A stretch of DNA of 64,000 nucleotides, taken from NCBI GenBank assembly GCA_949126835.1, contig OX421507.1:33276082-33340081 (forward strand). The letters are read 5' to 3'. The position numbers and the translations under genes were made by a program. This DNA is from Anisus vortex (lineage: Eukaryota; Mollusca; Gastropoda; Planorbidae). This document shows positions 27,101 to 42,100 of this stretch, piece by piece (the first letter of the stretch is position 1; each line of letters starts with the position of its first letter). A model generated the notes under the pieces. That model saw only the letters and a program-made list of their open reading frames with translations. It was not told where the DNA came from and ran no database searches.

Positions 27101-30100
27101 TAGATATACACATAGATAGATAGATATAATCAGATAAGTTTTTAGGTAGGTAGGTATATATGTACGAAGGTAGAGATGGATAGCTGAAAGATAATATTAT
27201 AGATTGATATGCACATAGATAAACAGAATATGCACACACAAAGTACATGTAAAAACATGTAATTAGCAATTAAACAAAATACACGTAAAGAAAGATAACA
27301 AATCTACACCAACAGCGCCCACTCACTGGGGAAAACTGGAGTTTGCACCGTAAAAAAAATCTATAGGTCGAATTTACCGCGGCTTTTCTGAGCATCTGAG
27401 AAGCAGACCTAGTGAGAGAAGAAGGCGGGCGGTGTACACATAGAAATTGTTACCAACTTTATTTTTCTCTTCTCTTTCCTAAAGGCCCAGAAAATGGTGC
27501 GCTAAGAGGAACTTTGGATATATAGAGATCTATTAATTTTTGTTATTCACAATTTGTCTACAGTAAGTATTGATAACACCTATTGTATTTATGTATCTAC
27601 CAATGTATTTATCTGCGTACCGGTCTATTTTCTTTTCTTGTTATCAATCTATCTTTTTTAAAAATTGTATTCGCTTTCTCCCTGTCCATATATCTAAGTT
27701 CTCACATATAAAACGCATACAAATACCGCGCATCGAATATATTAACTAAGATATCATTATACATTCTTCATATCTCCGTTTTAATGTTGTTATAGTTGTT
27801 TTTTTGCCATCTCCGCAGATGAATAGAGTTTTTAAAGAAAAAAAAAATTGATACTTAAGAACAAAAATTTAAAGCAGACGTTACTATAATTACTTATAAA
27901 ATTTTAAAATTTTAAATATCCGAGAATTCGAATTTTTAATGGGCTTATTTTTCACGTAGCATACAATTGAATAAAGTTTTCTTTTTCCAACCTTTAGCTG
28001 TGGGGATTTTCCATGTTTTATAAAACTACCCATCCGCTAAGTGATATTTTAAATAGCTAAGTGCTTTTTGTATGTGGAAGAGTTATGTCTCTTGGCCAGA
28101 GACCAAAAATCACATAAAATGTATTAGTCATAGCTTTAGAAAGGGGGTGGGGTGGTATCATAAGCATCATTATAACAATCTCTATAGCCACGGGATTAGT
28201 TACTCGTTTTAAACAAGGTGTCGGGACTTTCCCATCTGACTTGTAGAAACTAAATTGAAAATTTCAAAAACTTTTCCGCAAGGTCTGCGAAATAAAATCC
28301 TCCTGTTTTTTTTTTCAGACTTCCAGACTTGCGTAGGAAGATTGTAAATAAATAATTCTAAATATAATTACATATACATAAACGGCGTGCCAAAACGTGA
28401 CATAGCTTAAAGGCTAGCCACATAGTGAGAACATATTTTGTGTTTTTTTTATCGGGGAGAGGGCGGGTGATGGGGGCGGGGCGTGATGCGAAGAATTGGG
28501 ATAGGTGATATTAAAACGGTCCCACTTTCCGAAAATAATCCGGGAGCAGAGTTTAACTGGAGATAAGGTTGATGATAAACATCTCTAAATTGTGCATGTC
28601 AAAACATGCTTCCTACATGCGGTGCATTTATTATACACAAACATTTAATTCCCCTCTCATAAATTGAGACAAGATCCCCCCCCCCCCTTCTCTTACCCCC
28701 TCAAGCACTGAAAGGAAGATAAAAAAAAAAAACACTCCTGGGCTAGAGAAAAGAAAATGTAAACTTTCTCCTAGACACGAAGACCAGACTTCGTTCTCCG
28801 CGAGACAAGGCGGGGCCGGTGTGGGTGGTGGATGGGGTCACATAAAGGTCACTCAGGACATTACTGAGTCAGCATCTTACGTGTCACATCTTGAAACAGT
28901 TTTCAAATGAAAGAAACAACTAGAGTTCCACCCCCTGGATATTTAGTGTGTGGCTTGAATTGAACTCTCCACAACATAATTGCGTAGCATTAATGCTCTA
29001 AATCTAATTGGTAAATTATACCGTATCCTTAAATAGTCCAACACCGCCCTCCAGTCGTTCTAGCATTGGGTGCTGATCTATCTAAAATCTAAACTCTAGA
29101 ATCTAGATCAGTGGTCGGCAAACTTTAGACAGTAGTGTGCCAAAGTAGGATTTCTAGCTTCATTCAGCGTGCCAATAGCCATAAATGTCGACATACGCCA
29201 CCAATTACTTTCTTGTAGAAGAGGCTTGAATTGAATTTATTTTGGTATTCCGCAGTGCCATTGAAAATCATTCGGCGTGATAAGTCTGGCACGCGTGTTG
29301 TAGGTTGCCGACCCTCATCTAGATAATGAAAAATTGCTTCCCTGTCTTTGCGCATAAGATGCCAACTCTTAATTATAAATATCAATTCACAAACTAATTT
29401 ATACCGTTATATATTAATGTTAAGTAGTGTATGTAATGGTCCAAATTATACATTGTGGATTTTTTTTTTATACAGGTAAAAAAAAGATCAGAAAAAAATG
29501 TTAGGATATATATCTCCTCAGTTTAAGGACACGTTTATTCATTTATTTAAAAACTGTAAAAATATTTCAGTTTCACGATAACTCTCCCAAACTTTTATTT
29601 TTTACAAACTTTCACAAGCTTCAAAATATTAACTGACTGTGTACACCCTTTCTCAACCCTGTAGATTGTCCCTTTAAGTACAGTGTGTAGGCCTACAGCA
29701 CATATAAGGAAAGAGTTACATTATAAATTCACACCTGTAAAATATCAATTATCAATGGGAGACAGTTTCATATTTTATCTCGTATCTTCATTTACAGTTC
29801 TCATTTTCAAATCAAAATTTTCAGAATGCCCAAATATTTCCAAATAATGCCCAAACTTTATGAAAAACTCTCAAACCAGTAGAGTAAACAGTTGACCAAT
29901 ATTCTATTAAAGTAGCCTTAATGTTATTCGTGAATTTGTTCGGTGCACATAGTCAACGCTATATTTGTTTCATTTATTGCATTTTTTCTTTTAAATAAAT
30001 GTCCAAACAATTACAGAGTTTGCCAACCTGTATGAACTCTGTGTAAATGGACACCCCGAGACGTTACAAGTAAATACAATCTATTCATAACATACAGATA

Positions 30101-33100
30101 ACTCAACACTGACTTGTTTTTGTAAGTTTATGAAAGCAATACATGCTGAGTAAGCTATAAGACTTGATCCCAACCACATAGACATTTTGAGCTGTATCGG
30201 TTCAAGCAAGAATGGTCCGATTAGACTCGTGTACCCCCCTCCCCCCCCCCCCCCCCACACACACATATTGATCACCAGGCTCCGATTAGACTTATTATTT
30301 TAATGGAAACAAATCTGTTTACGAATGTAAATTTATGTAAAAAAAAACAACAACAAGAACCAAAAAAGAGTGTTAAAATAACACCAAAGAGATACTAGAA
30401 TAGTCAGAGAAGTCGTAGTGAATCCTTTTAACTCACACTAATAAAAAGTATAATATGAGACAATAAGGCCACGTGGATGGAATCCACACACACACACAGT
30501 CTATTTTATGTATATACACAGGTTGTATTTCCTTCAACTCAATGTTACATGCTGAGTCAACAGTTTATTAAAGTATCTGTTCATTATCTCCCCCTGCTAT
30601 TTCAATTATCTACTCCCGGGGCATGTGCACGTGAAAAGTGTGAGATAATAAATCGCGCCAGAAACAAACAATAAAAAAAAACACACTTCCTGCTGAGATG
30701 AGTCTCACGTATTTCCGCTCTCGTTAAGATTACGCATGCGTTAAAACCTGAATGTTGATTTTTATTTGAAAAGAAAACGAAAGTCATGTGGCCAACATGG
30801 CGACCTTATCGCCGATGATGTTTGTAGTATGGATGTCATCACTTTTGGAAAGTTTTAACAGTAAATAAACACATTCTTCTCAGTGAAGGCGATAAACAGT
30901 AAAGGGTGGTTTAAGGGGGAGAGGGGGGTAGTTGTGATAATATAGCGACGTTAGTATATATATATATATATGTTGTATTAAGGGTATGCTGGCAGTTTAG
31001 CTGTGAGATTTCAACCCAGATCAAGACGCCCATTCCCATTAGCCAATTTTTAAAAAATATTTAGATTTATAGGGCTGATGAACCAAAGTGTATCCGTCTC
31101 ATTTAGCATAAAATACGAGTAGATTGTGTGCTTATCACAAGTGTCACGGATTTCCGCAATTACCGGATTTGAACCGCCAGACCATCGGACAGGTAACTCG
31201 GGGGCCGCGTTACTACACACGTTCTCTTTTGTTTGAGTGCATTTGAAGAGTGAACACTTTGATTTGTTTCATGCAGTAGAAGAACTAGAGTGAACACTTT
31301 GATTTGTTTCATGCAGTAGAAGAACTGATTGGCAGCACAGCCGCTCACAAGTTTTCAATTTAACAAATGGATGCACTACACAGTTTTTAATAACTCAAAT
31401 AATGAGTTCTTTAAAATATGGTTAGTTTTTTTTGTTTGTTTGTATACTTGTTATTGTTTGTTTGTATACTTGTTATTGTTTGTGTCTGTGTGTTTGTCTA
31501 CGAGTGGAGCACTTATAACAATGTTTGAATTACTAGAGGCATTCAAACGTATTTGAGCATGTGTTACATCTTGCTTACATTGGACATGAAACCACAGAGA
31601 CACCTCAAAGATTCATTTAAATTTAAAAAAAGAGAGAAAACTTTTTTTTCCACTAAGTTCACAGGCACAAAAAGGAGGCTTATACAGTTGGTTGTCTTTG
31701 AATAGAGTTCTCCCAGCTACCCATTAAACACACGGCTTGCAATAAAATTGATTTGTTCAGCTGTAAAACTATAAAATTGAATGCAAAGCAAGCGAATAAT
31801 TGACCTCGGCTTAGCTCTGGAACAGAACTCTGTGACATGACCTACTTTGTGGATTACTCAGCATCCAAGTCGGCTTTACTTTTAGTGTTGTTGTTTGTTG
31901 TTGTTTTCCCCGTTTTGTTATTATTATTGTTTCAGTTTAAGCGTGAGTTCATTATCCTTGACGGAAGTTCATCAACCAATGCACAAAGAAAACAAATAGC
32001 AGGGAGGGTACAGAAAACAGGTGTTGAAGCTATTCTTGCATCAGGTTCTGAGGGTTACAGATTCACAATTGTGCAAGGGTTGCCGCTCTCAGTGCTTCTC
32101 CCGACCTAATTTTGCGTGGGGCAGATCTGTCCATCAAGGTTTAACTAGATATGTTAATAAGTACCGTTTACTATTAAAAATTAAAATCATCAAGGAGCCT
32201 ACAAAATAAATTTCAAACGGGTTTTAATCGCCACTGTCGTGCTTAGAGATATAAAATCAGTAGCGTAACTATAGGGGGGGGGGGGTCGGAAGAGGCGGAC
32301 ACCCTTCTGGTCGTGAAACTAACACTAAAAAAAATTATTTTTTTCAACACTTTTATTAGGTGACAACATTTGTCAATGAATTTTTGTTTTTTGGCGACTT
32401 AAATTTTAATTTACGAATATAAGAAAAATCAATGATTTCAACAATCTAACCTGCCTAACCCTATAATAACATGCTAGATAACAGAAGTAAAATTCTAGCC
32501 CATTACCCCCTCGTGCTACTTCTCCTAGCTACGTCACGGTATATAATGATCATGTATTCGTTAGTCAATTGAACTCATTCTAATCTGGTCAAATTGTCAA
32601 CACTTATAATATCATGCTATTTTTTTTTTTAGACGTTATTGTTTTGTGTGTTTGTTTGACTAGTGACGTCACGCAGAGAGTTTTGTGGGCAAATGTAGAG
32701 TGGGCGTTGCCGGAAGTAATCCTTACACTGATAATTTACAATTTCAGATGGCGGCAACCTTTTGATAATAGTTTGCCAAAGTAGCACTTTTAATTCATTC
32801 AGCGTGCCAACAGCCTAAAGGTCATACTGCTCGAAGAGACTTGATAGCCTTTTTGGCTCATCTCCGCGTGCCATTATAAGTCGCACTACGTGCCACGTTT
32901 GGAACGCATACCGTAGGCTGCTGACTCCTGTACTCCTTCTATTCTATTTACGAATGTGACTATTAAATAAACCTCACATACGAATAGTTTTAGAAATGTG
33001 CATCAATCAGCAGTATCAGGTCATTCCATTGTTTGGCGGAACGTCTAGGTCACGTGTACTTTAATAGTGTAAACATGAATCGGCTTACTTTACAGGTGAA

Positions 33101-36100
33101 GAACGAAAAATATTCCGAGTTGCAGAAGTTATTCCGTGATAAACATGTTTTGTTTACTTATCATGAACTATTGTCCGTGTCTCTCTATCACATTCTCTGT
33201 CTCCATCTCTTATTCTCGTGTTCAGTCTGTCTCTCTCTCTCACTCCCCCCTCCACCTGTTTCTCTTCTTTCCATCTCCTCCTCTCGTTATAAAACACACA
33301 TGCACACCCCCAAAAATTTCTTTAAACCATGCACACTACATATTTACACACAAACAAACTACAGATTGTCTTACAATAAAAAATAAAAAAGACAGTTTGT
33401 GAATCATTAAAAAAAAATACCATACACACACACACACAAAATCTCGCTTAGTTTTTTTTATTCTTAATCTCTAAACCGCCTCTCTATATCCTGGTTTGTT
33501 TACATCATGATGAACTACGAACACAAAAGCTAGAGTTCACAAAGATCACGTGATGCATTGTAAACTAAAAAAAATGGCTGATTTTACATTGATCTTAATG
33601 GCACAATATTCAAGGTTATGTGATATTATAAATGATGCTCACGAATGCAACAATGATTATATACATACAATTATTAAAGGACAACGCCTATTTGTTGATC
33701 TTTCAAAGGAAATCTATGAAAACATTTTAGATTATTTACATGATAATTTAGAGGTAGAATTTGCGCACCCAATAGCAGCGCAGTGAGCCATTGTTAATGT
33801 TTACAAGTGTATTTAATCAGCATCACGTGATCGGGAAATCATTCTGCATAGACCTCATAAGACATCTAGTTTTTAATAAGCGTCCTGAAATAAAAGATGG
33901 CGATATCAGCCGAAGAAATATAAACAAGCAAACAAAAAAAAAGATGGAAAAGGGAGGGGGGGGGGGGGGTTAGAGTTAGTCAACATTCAATTACGAAAGT
34001 TGTTAATGACGTCACTTAAAGTAACATGAAAAGCAAACAAGAGAGGAAAAACTTTTCCCGTTATTTTTAGGGACACTTCGTACAGGGACACGTCGTACAG
34101 GGACACGTCGTACAGGGACACGTCGTACAGGGACACGTCGTACAGGGACACGTCGTACAGGGACACGTCGTACAGGGACACGTCGTACAGGGACACGTCG
34201 TACAGGGACACGTCGTACAGGGACACTTCGTACAGGGACACTTCGTACAGGGACACTTCGTACAGGGACACTTCGTACAGGGACACTTCGTACAGGGACA
34301 CTTCGTACAGGGACACTTCGTACAGGGACACTTCGTACAGGGACACTTCGTACAGGGACACTTCGTACTGGGACACTTCGTACAGGGACACTTCGTACAG
34401 GGACACTTCGTACAGGGACACTTCGTACAGGGACACTTCGTACAGGGACACTTCGTACAGGGACACTTCGTACAGGGACACTTCGTACAGGGACACTTCG
34501 TACAGGGACACTTCGTACAGGGACACTTCGTACAGGGACACTTCGTACAGGGACACTTCGTACAGGGACACTTCGTACAGGGACACTTCGTACAGGGACA
34601 CTTCGTACAGGGACACTTCGTACAGGGACACTTCGTACAGGGACACTTCGTACTGGGACACTTCGTACAGGGACACTTCGTACAGGGACACTTCGTACAG
34701 GGACACTTCGTACAGGGACACTTCGTACAGGGACACTTCGTACAGGGACACTTCGTACAGGGACACTTCGTACAGGGACACTTCGTACAGGGACACTTCG
34801 TACAGGGACACTTCGTACAGGGACACTTCGTACAGGGACACTTCGTACAGGGACACTTCGTACAGGGACACTTCGTACAGGGACACTTCGTACAGGGACA
34901 CTTCGTACAGGGACACTTCGTACAGGGACACTTCGTACAGGGACACTTCGTACAGGGACACTTCGTACAGGGACACTTCGTACAGGGACACTTCGTACAG
35001 GGACACTTCGTACAGGGACACTTCGTACAGGGACACTTCGTACAGGGACACTTCGTACAGGGACACTTCGTACAGGGACACTTCGTACAGGGACACTTAG
35101 TACAGGGACACTTAGTACAGGGACACTTAGATGTGTCCTATGACTCGTTTGGTCCGAGAAGTACTTTAATACTACTATAGGGACACTTAGAAGGTATACG
35201 TTTAGATCAGGTATATTGAAAATGTAGGCAATTACCTTTTTGTTTTTTGCACTCTTTGTTACGGAAGCAAGCTGGCCCTGACATAAGCAACACTTGGGGA
35301 AATGGTGCATGAATTTCCATTTAACTATTGGATCAAACTCACAACATTGTGCACACTTGTAGAAACGAAGAGTCGCTTTTAACAAAAATAAACATGATTA
35401 TCTGTACAAGAAATGGGAGTCACTTGCGACATGTTACATTTGGTACAGGAAGTTGCTGTGAACATTGACAGTTCACTTTGATCGTGAGCGCATCGTGGAG
35501 CAATTGACAGCTGAGCAAAGCAGTTTAAAGTCATCTATTTATATCTCAAGTTATTGTACGCGTGAGAAGCAGCACTCACACATATCCACTCCAATAATAG
35601 CACACAAGAAAGCAGGCCCAGTTTAGGGGAGAGACAGGGGGAAAAGTTTGAACCAACCCATCAATGGGTGTATATAATAAAACATTGAACGCAAACTAAG
35701 GGATTGTATTACGTTACCAATGGTCGCTTATACGACCGGGAAATTAAAATCAAACAAGACGAAGATTTAATTCCAACAGCGCTTTCCCAAAGTATTTATA
35801 ATGGTAAAATGGAATGGTATACAGATGTCTATTAAGATAAACATCACAGTAGAGATGTGCTCAAAGAAGTTTACCCCCCCCCCCCTCCCCCAATGCCCTA
35901 ACGAAATCATGGTGAAGTGAAAGTGTTTACACAGTGGTACTTTTGAGTTGGAGACTACTGCATGCCTTCCCTCTACACCTCTAGGTCTTCTGGCACCAGA
36001 TGTGTTCTTCCAACAAGCCAAATCACGTGATCCAGATGCACCAGGTGCCCATAGACTGCTTCTAGTCCACAGAAAACGTTCTTTGGCCTACGAACGGCGC

Positions 36101-39100
36101 GCGTGCTTGCCTACGAGTGCACATGTATCTGTGTACATGTTTATGTGTGTGAGTGTGTATGTGTGTGAGTGTGTATGTGTGTGTATGTGTGTGAGTGTGT
36201 ATGTGTGTGAGTGTGTATGTGTGTGTATGTATGTGAGTGTGTATGTATGTGAGTGTGTATGTATGTGAGTGTGTATGTGTGTAAGTGTGTATGTGTGTGT
36301 GTGTGTGTGTATGTGTGTGTATGTGTGTGAGTTTGTGTGAGTGTGTAGGTGTGTATGTGTGTGAGTGTGTATGTGTGTGAGTGTGTGTGTGTGTGTGCGA
36401 AAGTGTATATAAGTGTGCAGGTTATTATGTGTGTGTATTTGTCCTTGATTGCCTAAGCATGTATGGATGTAGTGGTGTGATGCATTAATAAAAAAAAATC
36501 ATGGTCCGAGCCAGAAACAACAAGCTCAAAATACAGCTGCCCTTCTAAGACATGTTGTGTCTCTAAATTAATTTCATATATCCGAAAAGAACAACAAACA
36601 AACAACAAAAATACCCTGAATACTTTTGAACATATCAAATTTCTTTTCAATATTTCATTAGAAGATGAAAGCGTTCAGTTAATGAAAACAGCTCTAAGTT
36701 TCTTGATACCGAAAACTTGTACCAGTAAACTCAAAACGCTCGTTTTCATAGACATTTCTTTTCAGAAACTGAATATTTCTTGGGCGAAATAAGAAAATAC
36801 CAGACTCAATAGTTTGTCATGAGAATTTACTCTTAAGCTGTGGGGTGGCATTCTTGCAAGGCTTGAATATTGGGTGCAACGGGCGGGAAGATTGGGAAGG
36901 TGGGGGGGGGGGGGGTTGATTTGTTTACACTTGGTGAGAGTCTGCTCACAGTCTGCTCCTATTACCCAACAAAATAAGTGTAGAGATGGCGAGGCACAGG
37001 ATTAAATGGGCGTAGGCATGATGCAGAGGGAAATACTGGCAGACATTTCGCGTTGGGTGATTCAATGGCTTCGTCATATCAATGATTCAACTTTCCGTTC
37101 CAATTCGATTCCACATTGACGAACTAAAGAATAAATGAATGGTCTCCCTTGTTTGTTTTTATACACATTAATTCTGCAATTAGTTCTCAAACAATCAGTT
37201 ATGTGTGTACGAGAGCTATGAGTACTCATGTGACCTAAATGATAGAAGAACTATTGATTACAGATTTGACTAGTTTGTTTGTTGATTTTTGGCTATGACG
37301 CACCTGGAAATTATGTGGCCAGCAAAATGCTTATTAATTTAATTTTTTTCATACCGATTACAGGTAATCTCAGACAAAACTAAAGGGGCTGGAAACATGC
37401 ATGGGCTGGATTCGAACTGTGTAGTTTGAAATGCCATAGACAGGCGCACCATAGTGATTACACACAACTAACGAGACTTTATTTAATTTCATATAGCACC
37501 TAAATTGTATGGACTATAAAATATATATAACAAGTAAAAGACGTTTTTGTGGCTGATGATAATGTTGTTTTTTTATACTTGTTTTTGGTCTAAAAATCGA
37601 ATGGTTTATATAACATATATGTCAAGTACTCTACATGTTTGTATTAATTCTACGCATGTAGCCATTTAATGTTATCAATTCATGGCTTTAAAAAAAGGTT
37701 ACGCTATGACAGAAGACACAATTATTAGATATGACATAAGTTATCGGTTTATCATTGTGTTAAAAATAGCCTAGATATTATAACCGTGTTCTTAGTTGTT
37801 TGTTGCTCAATGTTAAATGCGCTCTGAGCTTACATTATGTTTGTTAGCAGCGCTATACAAATAGAATAATAAAAATAATTAACAATAATAATAATTATTT
37901 TTATCAATAAGATTGCTTTATTGATCCAAATGAATGGACAATTGACTTGATTACATAAATTCCGTCTTTCAGCATACCTAAAACAATATTAAAGAACCAT
38001 CTGTACTCAAACACAATAGACATTCACGCACACTATCATATCATTTATCATACAAGAAAAAAGTAGGCCTATTATTTAGGAGTCAGCTATTGAGCCATTG
38101 TATTTCCTGGCTGAAAGGTGATTCTTTTGAAAGAGTCTCACTGACAGTGGAACAAAAGAGTTCCTAAATCTCTCTGTTCTTGCCCTTATTGAAAGAAGCC
38201 GACCACTTCGACTAGATATTATGTAACTATCATGAAGCGGGTGTGCATGATCTTGGAGGATTTTATCAATCATAGACAGGCACCTTGAACTGAAAATATC
38301 CGCAAGAGATGGTAATTCTGTCTGTGTAGTACGAGAGGCTTTGTTTATTAGGCGGTCTATCCGGTGCTTGTTCAATGTGGTGGTATTACCAGACCAGCAG
38401 GTATAGTACATCGGTATACAAATACAACTTAAGTGTGTGCCATTTGCTCGTGTGATTGGTTAATTTATAGACACATGAAATATAACTACAATCATTGGTT
38501 ACAGAAACTTGTTATATTTTACTTCTTAAAATATATAAAAGCATGTATTTCAAATTGTCGTCTCTAATATGGTGATAAAAAATATTCGCTTTCCGGGGTG
38601 CGAGTCTCCGCCGGGAAGAATTTTTTTCTGTAATAGCAACGCTTTTTTTTATTTGTGAAGTTCTCCATGTTTTCTTAATTGCTTAACACCGCCGGGTAGC
38701 TTAGCTAATGTGTGTGTGTGTGTGTGTACGCGCGAGTGAAAGTGAGCGATGGAGGAAGAAAAAAAAGCTGTGAAGAAAAGTAGTGAGAGAGTGTGTGGAT
38801 GTGTGTCTGGTAGTGGGAGTAAATGCTTTGTGTGAGGGTGTGTGTGTGTGTAGGCGAACAAGTGGGCGAGAGAGATCTGAGCAGGTAAATTGAAAGAACA
38901 ACGCTCACCGCATTCTTCACACTAGTCATTCTTACTATTGCGACTAGCTCCTCCCTCCCCCCTCCCCCCACACACACGCGCGCACCCCACTTCTTCAAGC
39001 AAGACAAATAAACAAACAAGGGCGTTCCCTTTATTCCTTCTAACGCCCTTTGTTTACATCTGATGTTGCTTTGTTGGTTTCACTAAATGCATCATTTCTT

Positions 39101-42100
39101 TAAGAACTACAGCACAGCGCTAACTACTGTATATATAGGAAATTAAGCTAGAAGTAGGAAACAATAGACACAATTTAATAATCACTTGACTAGATATTGG
39201 AACAGCCAAACATTTTACTCTATAGTCTCTGTGTCCATTACAGACCATGTTGGTCCATAGGACTAGGGAGACAGTATACACAAGTTTCCCTGGCCACGAA
39301 AAACAAGAGGATTGAGGGCCAAACACAATACCAAGCCATCTATAATCCCCCTTCCCTCCCCCATTAGTGTCAAGTGCTTATAAGACTTAGGTAGGCTCGG
39401 TTATAATCTCCACAGCGTTTACACCAGGATTCGAACCCGAGACTTTTAGAAACGGACTCAAGAGATTCATTGTGCTTTGTTAACGACTGTTATTGTTGTG
39501 TACAGCAATATTTCCTGCGCTTAACGACGTAGTATTAATTAATTCGTCACGTAAAAGAAAAATTACACCATAATTATAATGTTATAGCTATTTTTATCTG
39601 CTGAAAGAAGGTATAACTTCGCACACAACATAAACAAAATGGCAAGCGAATAGACGTGAACAATGGGCCAAAACTGGGAGGGGCTTTGGGCGCTTTCTCT
39701 TAATTCAATCACATTAGCAGTGAAACAAAAAAGAGAAAAGACATTCAAAGAGTCTTGCTATAAAAGAAAACTATTGTGGCTTATATTTCAAAGAAGGATT
39801 GAGGAAAGAAGAAAAAAAGGGTCATATTTTAAATGTGTATATGGGAAGTTTGAAAATATTAAATGCATAATTCATTACACCAAAAAGCACCTTTTTGCGT
39901 TAAAAACATATCAAATCACACTTATTTTGAACACTTGCAAACTATGTCCTTGACTTTTATTGTATTCAACTGTCTCTCTAATTCTACCATACGGGTAGTT
40001 TCTGTAGTCCTATAATTCTAATTCTACCATACTGGTAGTTTCTGTAGTCCTATAATTCTAATTCTACCATACTGGTAGTTTCTGTAGTTCTATAATTCTA
40101 ATTCTACCATACCGTTAGTTTCTGTAGTTCTATAATTATAATTCTACCATACGGGTAGTTTCTGTAGTTCTCTAATTCTAATTCTACCATACGGGTAGTT
40201 TCTGAGTTCTATAATTCTAATTCTACCATCCCTTTAGTTTGTGTAGTTCTATAATTCTAATTCTACCATACGGGTAGTTTCTGTAGTTCTATAATTCTAA
40301 TTCTACCATACCGTTAGTTTGTGTAGTTCTATAATTCTAATTCTACCATACGGGTAGTTTCTGTAGTTCTATAATTCTAATTCTACCATACGGGTAGTTT
40401 CTGTAGTTCTATAATTTTAATTCTACCTTACGGGTAGTTTCTGTAGTTCTATAATTCTAATTCTACCATACCGTTAGTTTCTGTAGTTCTATAATTCTAA
40501 TTCTACCATACGGGTAGTTTCTGTAGTTCTATAATTCTAATTCTACCATACCATTAGTTTGTGTAGTTCTATAATTCTAATTCTACCATACGGGTAGTTT
40601 CTGTAGTTCTATAATTCTAATTCTACCATACGGGTAGTTTCTGTAGTTCTATAATTCTAATTCTACCATACGGGTAGTTTCTGAGTTCTATAATTCTAAT
40701 TCTACCATCCCTTTAGTTTGTGTAGTTCTATAATTCTAATTCTACCATACGGGTAGTTTCTGTAGTTCTATAATTCTAATTCTACCATACCGTTAGTTTC
40801 TGTAGTTCTATAATTATAATTCTACCATACGGGTAGTTTCTGTAGTTCTCTAATTCTAATTCTACCATACGGGTAGTTTCTGAGTTCTATAATTCTAATT
40901 CTACCATCCCTTTAGTTTGTGTAGTTCTATAATTCTAATTCTACCATACGGTTAGTTTCTGTAGTTCTATAATTCTAATTCTACCATACGGGTAGTTTCT
41001 GTAGTTCTATAATTCTAATTCTACCATGCCGTTAGTTTCTGTAGTTCTATAATTCTAATTCTACCATACGGGTAGTTTCTGTAGTTCTATAATTCTAATT
41101 CTACCACCCCTTTAGTTTGTGTAGTTCTATAATTCTAATTCTACCATCCCTTTAGTTTCTGTAGTTCTATAATTCTAATTCTACCATACGGGTAGTTTCT
41201 GTAGTTCTATAATTCTAATTCTACCATGCCGTTAGTTTCTGTAGTTCTATAATTCTAATTCTACCATACGGGTAGTTTCTGTAGTTCTATAATTCTAATT
41301 CTACCATCCCTTTAGTTTGTGTAGTTCTATAATTCTAATTCTACCATCCCTTTAGTTTCTGTAGTTCTATAATTCTAATTCTACCATCCCTTTAGTTTCT
41401 GTAGTTCTATAATTCTAATTCTACCATACGGGTAGTTTCTGTAGTTCTATAATTCTAATTCTACCATCCCTTTAGTTTCTGTAGTTCTATAATTCTAATT
41501 CTACCATACCGTTAGTTTCTGTAGTTCTATAATTCTAATTCTACCATACGGGTAGTTTCTGTAGTTCTATAATTTTAATTCTACCTTACGGGTAGTTTCT
41601 GTAGTTCTATAATTCTAATTCTACCATACCGTTAGTTTCTGTAGTTCTATAATTCTAATTCTACCATACGGGTAGTTTCTGTAGTTCTATAATTCTAATT
41701 CTACCATACCATTAGTTTGTGTAGTTCTATAATTCTAATTCTACCATACGGGTAGTTTCTGTAGTTCTATAATTCTAATTCTACCATACGGGTAGTTTCT
41801 GTAGTTCTATAATTCTAATTCTACCATACGGGTAGTTTCTGAGTTCTATAATTCTAATTCTACCATCCCTTTAGTTTGTGTAGTTCTATAATTCTAATTC
41901 TACCATACGGGTAGTTTCTGTAGTTCTATAATTCTAATTCTACCATACCGTTAGTTTCTGTAGTTCTATAATTATAATTCTACCATACGGGTAGTTTCTG
42001 TAGTTCTCTAATTCTAATTCTACCATACGGGTAGTTTCTGAGTTCTATAATTCTAATTCTACCATCCCTTTAGTTTGTGTAGTTCTATAATTCTAATTCT

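Noticed and set aside
34012..35096. Two overlapping long minus-strand frames of pentapeptide repeats
   Set aside because: Both come from the 15-bp unit being stop-free in more than one frame. Simultaneous openness of frames points to sequence periodicity instead of coding.
35767..36021. Minus- and plus-strand frames near 36 kb
   Set aside because: They overlap each other, run into simple repeats and show no recognisable domain or splice context.
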